A stretch of DNA of 64,000 bases from Photorhabdus khanii NC19 (GTDB taxonomy: Bacteria > Pseudomonadota > Gammaproteobacteria > Enterobacterales > Enterobacteriaceae), in contig NZ_AYSJ01000002.1 in assembly GCF_000517265.1 (NCBI RefSeq), positions 244,778 to 308,777 on the forward strand, read 5' to 3'. The translations under genes and the position numbers were made by a program. Each line of letters opens with the position of its first letter. Position 1 is the first letter of the stretch. The notes beneath the pieces are model-generated. The model was not told where the DNA came from and ran no database searches. It worked only from the letters and a program-made list of their open reading frames with translations. Positions 57,212-64,000 of the stretch are shown here, one piece after another.

Positions 57212-59110
57212 ATGAGTATGAAAGGTCAGGAAACCCGTGGATTTCAGTCTGAAGTAAAACAACTTCTGCAATTAATGATCCATTCACTTTATTCCAATAA
57301 AGAGATTTTCCTTCGTGAGTTAATCTCAAATGCTTCTGATGCGGCTGACAAATTACGTTTCCGTGCATTATCTGCTCCAGAACTTTATGAAGGTGATGGT
57401 GAACTGCGCGTTCGCCTCTCTTTTGATAAAGAAAAAAGAGCTATCACGATCAGTGATAATGGCATTGGTATGACCCGTGATGAAGTCATTGATAATCTTG
57501 GCACTATCGCTAAATCAGGAACAAAAGCTTTTCTGGAATCTATTGGTTCAGATCAGGCTAAAGACAGCCAGTTAATTGGTCAATTTGGTGTTGGTTTTTA
57601 CTCTGCCTTTATTGTGTCTGATAAAGTCACGGTACGTACCCGTGCTGCCGGTGCTTCAATTGATCAGGGCGTATTCTGGGAATCCGCTGGTGAAGGCGAT
57701 TATACTGTCGCTGATATTGAAAAAGAAACTCGTGGTACAGAGATCACCCTCCATTTACGTGAAGGGGAAGATGACTTTCTGAATGACTGGCGTTTGCGTT
57801 CTGTTATCAGTAAATACTCTGACCATATTGCTCTGCCAGTTGAAATTGAAACTAAAAATAAGAGCGAAGAAGAGGGTGAAGAAGATACAGTAACTTGGGA
57901 AAAGATTAATAAAGCTCAGGCTTTGTGGACTCGTGGTAAATCTGAAATTACAGATGAAGAATATAAAGAGTTCTACAAACATATTTCTCATGATTTTACT
58001 GATCCGTTGATCTGGAGCCATAACCGCGTAGAAGGTAAACAGGAATATACCAGTATGCTCTATATTCCCTCTCAGGCTCCGTGGGATATGTGGAACCGTG
58101 AGCATAAGCATGGGCTGAAATTGTATGTTCAGCGCGTGTTTATCATGGATGATGCAGAACAGTTTATGCCAAACTATTTGCGCTTTGTTCGTGGCCTGAT
58201 TGATTCCAATGACTTGCCACTGAACGTTTCCCGTGAAATTCTGCAAGATAATTCTATTACCCGTAATTTACGTAATGCGTTGACCAAACGTGCATTGCAG
58301 ATGCTGGATAAGCTGGCGAAAGATGACGCAGAAAAATATCAGCAATTCTGGCAGCAGTTTGGTCTGGTGATGAAAGAAGGTCCGGCAGAGGATAATACGA
58401 ATAAAGAAGCTATCGCTAAATTGTTGCGTTTTGCTTCTACTCATAATGACAGTTCTGCACAGACAGTTTCTTTGGAAGAGTATGTCAGTAGGATGACCGA
58501 AGGTCAGGATAAAATCTACTATATCACTTCAGACAGTTATGCTGCGGCGAAAAATAGCCCTCATCTGGAGCTGTTCCGTAAGAAAGGTATTGAAGTTCTG
58601 CTGCTGTCAGAGCGCATTGATGAATGGATGATGGGATACCTTACTGATTTTGATGGTAAGAAATTCCAATCAGTCAGTAAAGCTGATGAATCTTTGGATA
58701 AACTGGCAGATGAAGACAAAGCTGAACAGGAAGAAATTGAAAAACAACTTGAGCCGTTTGTTGAGCGTGTGAAAACATTACTTGGCGATCGGGTAAAAGA
58801 GGTTAAATTGACTCACCGTCTGACGGACACTCCGGCAATTGTGACAACAAATGCGGATGAAATGAGCACTCAGATGGCGAAATTGTTTGCTGCGGCGGGT
58901 CAACAAGTGCCGGATGTTAAATACAATTTTGAACTGAATCCTGATCATCAATTAGTAAAACTGGCTTCTGATGTCAGTGATGAAGCTCAATTCGCGGATT
59001 GGGTTGAACTGTTGCTCGATCAGGCATTATTTGCTGAACGTGGCACATTGGAAGATCCGAACCAGTTTATTCGCCGTATGAATCAGCTATTACTGTCTGA
59101 AAAAGCTTGA
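57212..59110 (+). CDS. htpG: Molecular chaperone HtpG (Hsp90)
   Basis: HtpG is bacterial Hsp90, a dimeric ATP-dependent chaperone. The 632 residues include the GHKL ATPase motifs '[18 protein letters not shown]', '[20 protein letters not shown]' and '[15 protein letters not shown]', a middle domain with '[13 protein letters not shown]' (catalytic Arg), and a C-terminal dimerisation domain. GAGG is 6 bases before the ATG at 57212; the in-frame ATG two codons later is at a poor distance. A sigma-32 promoter precedes it. Confidence 0.97.
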   Translation: MSMKGQETRGFQSEVKQLLQLMIHSLYSNKEIFLRELISNASDAADKLRFRALSAPELYEGDGELRVRLSFDKEKRAITISDNGIGMTRDEVIDNLGTIAKSGTKAFLESIGSDQAKDSQLIGQFGVGFYSAFIVSDKVTVRTRAAGASIDQGVFWESAGEGDYTVADIEKETRGTEITLHLREGEDDFLNDWRLRSVISKYSDHIALPVEIETKNKSEEEGEEDTVTWEKINKAQALWTRGKSEITDEEYKEFYKHISHDFTDPLIWSHNRVEGKQEYTSMLYIPSQAPWDMWNREHKHGLKLYVQRVFIMDDAEQFMPNYLRFVRGLIDSNDLPLNVSREILQDNSITRNLRNALTKRALQMLDKLAKDDAEKYQQFWQQFGLVMKEGPAEDNTNKEAIAKLLRFASTHNDSSAQTVSLEEYVSRMTEGQDKIYYITSDSYAAAKNSPHLELFRKKGIEVLLLSERIDEWMMGYLTDFDGKKFQSVSKADESLDKLADEDKAEQEEIEKQLEPFVERVKTLLGDRVKEVKLTHRLTDTPAIVTTNADEMSTQMAKLFAAAGQQVPDVKYNFELNPDHQLVKLASDVSDEAQFADWVELLLDQALFAERGTLEDPNQFIRRMNQLLLSEKA

Positions 59111-59136
59111 TTTAATTATTTCTTGGTAACGATTGT

Positions 59137-59180
59137 AAACCACGCCTCCGATAGTGAAATGAGGCGTGGTTTATTTTTTG
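59137..59180 (+). terminator. Terminator of htpG
   Basis: AAACCACGCCTC (59137-59148) and GAGGCGTGGTTT (59161-59172) form a perfect 12-bp stem with a 12-base loop, followed by ATTTTTT. Confidence 0.9.
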
Positions 59181-59267
59181 CAAAAAAATATCACGAAATC
59201 GTTTCCCTGTTTTCTTGAGCGAACCCCGTCCCAAATGGTATGGTGACTCGTTTTCTTACAAATATAA

Positions 59268-59939
<672 letters not shown>

Positions 59940-59959
59940 TCAATTGCATTGATATTTAA

Positions 59960-59998
59960 AAGGCGGCTTATAAGCTGCCTTATATTATCTTTTTTCCT
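59960..59998 (+). terminator. Terminator of adk
   Basis: AAGGCGGCTT (59960-59969) pairs with AAGCTGCCTT (59972-59981) with one G-T pair; a T-rich tract (TATCTTTTTT) follows. Confidence 0.7.
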
Positions 59999-60113
59999 TA
60001 CTTTTTCAGGTAAATCAGTCGGTTTTTATTTATTGTTTTGATAGATAAACATGATTTCCATCTGTATTTTATTATGTTAGGGTTTTCACCAGAGAAGGCA
60101 ATAGGGAATCGGC

Positions 60114-61100
60114 ATGATGAGTAGTGGTAAGTATGGCGTTTTATTAGTTAATCTTGGTACTCCTGATGGACCGACAACTGCGGCTATAAAACGTTACTTA
60201 GCTGAGTTTCTGAGTGATAAAAGAGTTGTCGATTTTTCCAGGTTTATCTGGATTCCAATACTATATGGCGTTATTTTGCCTTTTCGCTCTTCACGTGTGG
60301 CAAAGTTGTACCAGAAAATTTGGACTGATGAAGGCTCTCCCTTGTTAGTATATAGCCGTCGTCAGCAGAAATTGCTGGCAGAAAAACTGGCAGATATTCC
60401 TGTTGAATTGGGAATGAGTTATGGTTCTCCATCGCTTGAGCAGGCAGTTGATAATCTGCTCAAACAGGATGTTGAAGAGTTGATTATCTTGCCACTTTAT
60501 CCCCAGTATTCCTGTTCTACCTCTGCGGCTGTGTTTGATGGTGTCAGTAAAATATTGCAGAAATATCGCACTATCCCTGGAATTCACTTTATCCGTAGCT
60601 ATGCTGACCATCCGGCCTATATTTCTGCATTGAAAGAGACTATTGAGCAGAGTTTCCGTGAGCATGGCAAGCCGGACAGATTACTATTTTCTTACCATAG
60701 CATTCCACGGCGTTTTGTTGATACAGGTGATATCTATTCTGAACAGTGTGAACTAACAACTCAGTTGCTAAAGCAAACAATTAACTATCCAGCAGAGCAG
60801 GTAATGATGACTTATCAGTCGCGATTTGGTCGTGAACCTTGGTTGATGCCATTCACTAATCAAACTATGAAATCATTGCCTGATCAGGGAATAGAGCATA
60901 TTCAGGTACTTTGTCCTGGTTTTTCGTCCGATTGTTTGGAAACGCTGGAAGAGATAAAACAGCAAAATAAAGAGATATTTCTGAATGCTGGTGGGAAGAA
61001 ATGTGAATATATTCCTGCGCTTAACGACAATAGTAATCATCTTTTTCTGCTGGAAGCGTTGGTGAGCAGGTTTGTCAGAAGCAAAACGAATAGTATATAG
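60114..61100 (+). CDS. hemH: Ferrochelatase
   Basis: HemH inserts Fe(II) into protoporphyrin IX, the last step of heme b synthesis, at the membrane surface. The 328 residues begin [20 protein letters not shown]; the metal-binding His is in '[17 protein letters not shown]' (about 194) and the catalytic Glu in '[15 protein letters not shown]' (about 265). The start could be either of two adjacent ATGs. The product supplies cyoE and the bo3 oxidase encoded in this window. In Yersinia the O-antigen cluster begins right after this gene. Confidence 0.95.
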   Translation: MMSSGKYGVLLVNLGTPDGPTTAAIKRYLAEFLSDKRVVDFSRFIWIPILYGVILPFRSSRVAKLYQKIWTDEGSPLLVYSRRQQKLLAEKLADIPVELGMSYGSPSLEQAVDNLLKQDVEELIILPLYPQYSCSTSAAVFDGVSKILQKYRTIPGIHFIRSYADHPAYISALKETIEQSFREHGKPDRLLFSYHSIPRRFVDTGDIYSEQCELTTQLLKQTINYPAEQVMMTYQSRFGREPWLMPFTNQTMKSLPDQGIEHIQVLCPGFSSDCLETLEEIKQQNKEIFLNAGGKKCEYIPALNDNSNHLFLLEALVSRFVRSKTNSI

Positions 61101-61270
61101 AATTAATCTATCATTAGGATTAAATGACTCTTTAATGATATATTCTCACGCGGGAGTCTATCTATCCGAGCTGTTTCCGCCCAGTTTTTCAGGATATAAA
61201 CTAAGGGCTCAGTGGGATGATGTTTTGTAGAATAGTTAGCAACAGTCATATTTGAATTTGGACATAAATA

Positions 61271-62374
61271 ATGAGTATTAAACCGATTAAAAGCACTAAC
61301 TCCAGTGAAGAATATTTTAATTATTATAATTCAAAACAAGACGATGAAATTGATTTGTTTGAGTTATTCTCTGTTTTAGTTCAATCGAAGTTATTGATTA
61401 TCGCTGTTACTATCATTTTTGCTGTTATTGGTTTTACAGCAGCATCTTTTATGCCACAAAAATGGACCAGTTCAGCTTCAGTTATTCAACCTCAACTTGA
61501 AGAAATACAGCCACTTAAAAATATCCTGACTAAGTTAGAGGTTTTAAGCTTACAATCATCGGTAACTTCATCATCACTGTATGATAATTTTGTAAATAAT
61601 TTTAATTCACGTGTTTTACGAGAAGAATATCTGGTTAATACAGAATATTTTAAAAATCTGATAGCTGAATCAGATGATCACTCACCACTTGCAAAAAGAA
61701 AACTGATTGAAAAGATTGTGAATAATAATATTTCATCTTCTTCAAAAGTGGAAAAAGAGGGTGAGAGTGGTGAAACTAAACTGGCTTTCAGTGCCGGAAC
61801 TGCTGAGGATGCATATAACCTGCTAAATGGCTATATCAGCTATGTGTCGTCTGTTGTTCATGATCAGTTGGAAAGTGAATTGAGTGATATGGTGAAACAG
61901 AAGCTTGCCTACTCTGAAGGTTTGTATGCAATTGATTTGAACCGTGTTCATAATATACAGAGAGCTAATATTGAACGATTGAAATATTCATTATCTATCG
62001 CCAATTCAGCGGGAATTAAAAAGCCTATTTCCAGCGAAGGAGCAATGATCAAAGATGATCCAGATTATTCCATTGCTTTGGGTGCTGATGCATTACAACG
62101 CAAGCTGCAAATTACCGAAGAGATCAAAGATCCATCTTTGATTGATGGTGATTTACGTAACCGCATGTTCTATATAAATGAACTTAAATCACTTAAAATA
62201 GATAAAGTTAACTTCCAGCCATTCAAATATATGCAGGCTCCTTATGAACCAACGGCGAAAGATTCGCCTAAACGTCTGCTTATTCTGGTAGGCAGTGTCT
62301 TTATCGGTTTGATCTTGGCGGTAATGTTTGTTCTGATTCGTCACGTGGCGCGCAGTCGTCAGAAAGTAGCTTAA
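61271..62374 (+). CDS. wzz: Wzz-family polysaccharide chain-length determinant
   Basis: An inner-membrane polysaccharide co-polymerase (Wzz/FepE class) that sets O-antigen modal length with the Wzy polymerase. The 367 residues have a cytoplasmic N-terminus, membrane segment 1 at about 43-63 ('LLIIAVTIIFAVIGFTAASF'), a large periplasmic helical domain, the Pro-rich motif 'YEPTAKDSPKRLL', and membrane segment 2 at about 338-360 ('LILVGSVFIGLILAVMFVLI'). Weak ribosome-binding site. It stands alone between hemH and gsk; no glycosyltransferase, wzx or wzy gene is present. Members of the family also act on enterobacterial common antigen (WzzE), but the length and locus favour O-antigen. Confidence 0.88.
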   Translation: MSIKPIKSTNSSEEYFNYYNSKQDDEIDLFELFSVLVQSKLLIIAVTIIFAVIGFTAASFMPQKWTSSASVIQPQLEEIQPLKNILTKLEVLSLQSSVTSSSLYDNFVNNFNSRVLREEYLVNTEYFKNLIAESDDHSPLAKRKLIEKIVNNNISSSSKVEKEGESGETKLAFSAGTAEDAYNLLNGYISYVSSVVHDQLESELSDMVKQKLAYSEGLYAIDLNRVHNIQRANIERLKYSLSIANSAGIKKPISSEGAMIKDDPDYSIALGADALQRKLQITEEIKDPSLIDGDLRNRMFYINELKSLKIDKVNFQPFKYMQAPYEPTAKDSPKRLLILVGSVFIGLILAVMFVLIRHVARSRQKVA

Positions 62375-62383
62375 TCTCTCTCT

Positions 62384-62426
62384 GGCAGCCGGTGTCGTAA
62401 TGACACTTGCTGCCTGTCAGTTTTTA
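62384..62426 (+). terminator. Terminator of wzz
   Basis: GGCAGC (62384-62389) with GCTGCC (62409-62414), plus inner GTGTC/GACAC (62392-62396, 62402-62406), form a two-part stem followed by TTTTTA at 62421. Confidence 0.75.
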
Positions 62427-62472
62427 TTGTGCTAACATGCTGCATCTTTTCGCGTTGTAGCATCAATCAAAT

Positions 62473-63783
62473 ATGAAATTCCCTGGTAAACGTAAATCAA
62501 AACACTATTTTCCCGTCAGTCTGCGTGATCCTTTACTCCAGCCAATTAAAGAAATGATGGATGGTGAGAGTAACCGAGCTTATATTGTTGGTATCGATCA
62601 GATATTAGTGGATATTGAAGCGAAAGTAGACGAAGATTTTATCCGGCGTTATCACCTCAGCCAGGGACACTCATTAGTTATTGAAGATGATGTAGCTGAA
62701 ATCTTGTATAGGGAACTGACGGATAACAATCTTATCAGCCACGAATTTGCCGGTGGCACTATCGGAAATACTTTACATAATTATTCAGTTTTGGCTGATG
62801 ATCGTTCCGTCTTACTGGGCACAATGTGTAATAACATTCAGATTGGCAGCTATGCTTACCGCTACTTATGTAATACTTCCAGCAGAACTGATCTAAATTA
62901 TTTACAAGGTGTGGATGGCGCAATTGGCCGCTGTTTTACGCTGGTAACAGAAAATGGTGAACGGACTTTTGCCATTAGTCCTGGACAAATGAATCAATTA
63001 AAACCGGAGAATATTCCTGAGCAGATTATCGCTGAAGCTTCGGCCTTGGTATTGACCGCTTATTTGGTTCGTTGCAAGCCAGGGGAACCGATGCCAAAAG
63101 CAACAATGAAGGCCATCGAATATGCGAAAAAACACAATGTACCTGTCGTTCTGACTTTGGGGACAAAATATGTTATTGCTGATGATCCACAATGGTGGCG
63201 TGATTTCCTGGTTGAGAATATTTCTGTTCTGGCAATGAATGAAGATGAAGCTTATGAGCTTACTGGTTTCAGTGATCCGTTATTGGCTTCAGATATGGCT
63301 CTGGATTGGGTTGATTTAGTTTTGTGTACCGCTGGTCCTGCGGGATTATATATGGCGGGGTATACGGAAGAAGATTATAAGCGTCAGACAACTCACCCAC
63401 TGCTACCAGGTGCTATTGCTGAATTTAACCGTTATGAATTCAGCCGCGCTATGCGAAAATCTGATTGCCAAATCCCAATGAAAGTTTACTCCCATATTGA
63501 ACCTTATATGGGCGGGCCAGAAAAAATTATGAATACTAATGGTGCAGGCGATGGTGCTTTATCTGCTTTATTGCATGATATAACCGCTAACAACCATCAC
63601 AGAATGAATGTGCCTAATTCCAGTAAGCATATTCGTACTTACCTAACATATTCATCACTTGCTCAGGTTTGTAAATATGCAAACAGAGTTAGTTATCAGG
63701 TATTGAGTCAGCATTCGCCACGATTAAGCCGTGGTTTACCAGAAAAAGAAGATAGTTTGGAAGAGTCTTACTGGGAACGGTAA
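62473..63783 (+). CDS. gsk: Inosine-guanosine kinase
   Basis: Gsk phosphorylates inosine and guanosine in purine salvage; it belongs to the PfkB/ribokinase family. The 436 residues match E. coli Gsk. Motifs: 'FAGGTIGNTLHNYSVLADDR' (N-terminal substrate region), 'VLAMNEDEAYELTGFSD' and the PfkB anion-hole signature 'IMNTNGAGDGALSALLHD', with the catalytic Asp in GAGD. Weak ribosome-binding site; separated from wzz by a terminator, so transcribed on its own. Confidence 0.96.
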   Translation: MKFPGKRKSKHYFPVSLRDPLLQPIKEMMDGESNRAYIVGIDQILVDIEAKVDEDFIRRYHLSQGHSLVIEDDVAEILYRELTDNNLISHEFAGGTIGNTLHNYSVLADDRSVLLGTMCNNIQIGSYAYRYLCNTSSRTDLNYLQGVDGAIGRCFTLVTENGERTFAISPGQMNQLKPENIPEQIIAEASALVLTAYLVRCKPGEPMPKATMKAIEYAKKHNVPVVLTLGTKYVIADDPQWWRDFLVENISVLAMNEDEAYELTGFSDPLLASDMALDWVDLVLCTAGPAGLYMAGYTEEDYKRQTTHPLLPGAIAEFNRYEFSRAMRKSDCQIPMKVYSHIEPYMGGPEKIMNTNGAGDGALSALLHDITANNHHRMNVPNSSKHIRTYLTYSSLAQVCKYANRVSYQVLSQHSPRLSRGLPEKEDSLEESYWER

Positions 63784-63830
63784 TGATTAAATAATATCAA
63801 CTTATTATATTCATCATTGCGTAATTTAAT

Positions 63831-63860
63831 ACGGCTGTAGTTTACAGTCGTATTTCTTTC
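63831..63860 (+). terminator. Terminator of gsk
   Basis: ACGGCTGTA (63831-63839) pairs with TACAGTCGT (63843-63851), one G-T pair, 3-base loop, followed by ATTTCTTTC. Confidence 0.7.
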
Positions 63861-63878
63861 TAAACGGAATAGATTACA

Positions 63879-63984
63879 TTGATCACTAACATACGTAATG
63901 GAATGACAGGAAAAGACTGACTTCTTTAGGAGCGGGTAATGCTAGAAAATATTTCTCAGATAGAATATTCAAGACATCGCGGCC
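63879..63984 (+). pseudogene. IS982-family transposase, short degenerate remnant
   Basis: In one frame the sequence reads LITNIRNGMTGKD, a TGA, LL, a TAG, then ERVMLENISQIEYSRHRGR. This is close to the C-terminal region of IS982-type transposases (LITxIRxxM...LKNIxQIEHSRHRS), with two stop codons and a loss of about 15 residues in the middle. After SRHRG similarity ends at TGA near the window edge. No inverted repeats were identified. Identification is by motif memory and the fragment is short. Confidence 0.45.
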
Positions 63985-64000
63985 GTATCTACTGACTCCC

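Noticed and set aside
61101..61270. Possible JUMPstart/ops element before wzz
   Set aside because: No GGCGGTAGC-type ops sequence is present in the 170-bp gap.

Overview
This window reads as one contiguous chromosomal segment of an enterobacterial gammaproteobacterium, most likely Photorhabdus (or its sister Xenorhabdus). The basis is an Enterobacterales-type backbone in the order known from E. coli (ribD-ribH-nusB-thiL-pgpA / dxs-ispA-xseB / thiI / yajQ / yajR / cyoABCDE / ampG-yajG / bolA / tig-clpPX-lon-hupB-ppiD / ybaV-fadM-queC / decR-mdlAB-glnK-amtB / tesB / ybaY / ffs / hha / acrAB-acrR / rsmS-priC / apt-dnaX-ybaB-recR-htpG-adk-hemH / gsk). Protein identities are high but not E. coli, base composition is moderately AT-rich, and degenerate insertion-sequence debris is present. 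The genus call is an inference; no 16S or other decisive marker is present.

Layout. 1-3.0 kb: riboflavin, NusB, ThiL and PgpA genes. 3.0-4.5 kb: a scrap yard between pgpA and dxs, holding an IS200/IS605-type tnpA pseudogene, an N-terminally truncated MFS transporter with an in-frame amber codon, and a PIN-domain (VapC-like) toxin fragment, all overlapping or abutting. 4.5-9.3 kb: isoprenoid genes dxs-ispA with xseB, facing divergent thiI. 9.4-20.8 kb: panE, yajQ, yajR, the cytochrome bo3 operon, an OmpK/Tsx-type porin, ampG and yajG. 21-30.5 kb: bolA, then the protein quality-control block tig, clpP, clpX, lon, hupB, ppiD, with sigma-32-like promoters before clpP and lon. 30.6-41.3 kb: ComEA-like protein, FadM thioesterase, QueC, a PLP enzyme divergent from a DecR-type Lrp regulator, the MdlAB ABC exporter, the nitrogen-regulated glnK-amtB pair behind a clear sigma-54 promoter and NtrC-like site, tesB, ybaY and 4.5S RNA. 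41.4-47.8 kb: hha without a visible tomB, a 1-kb AT-rich gap, and acrAB/acrR around a palindromic operator. 47.8-52.4 kb: an accessory block at the position of E. coli mscK, carrying a biotin ECF transporter (bioMNY), an EamA permease with a 2-oxoglutarate/Fe(II) oxygenase, and a DUF1284 protein. 52.4-64 kb: rsmS, priC, apt, dnaX (with a well-formed programmed -1 frameshift signal), ybaB-recR, htpG, adk, hemH, a wzz chain-length regulator, gsk, and a broken IS982-type transposase at the right edge.

Most of the window is housekeeping. The parts that deserve a second look are the bioMNY/oxygenase/DUF1284 block, the degraded pgpA-dxs island, the lone wzz at the hemH-gsk junction (the O-antigen locus of Yersinia), the dnaX recoding site, and the contracted AcrR operator. 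I found no CRISPR array, no tRNA or rRNA gene and no prophage.
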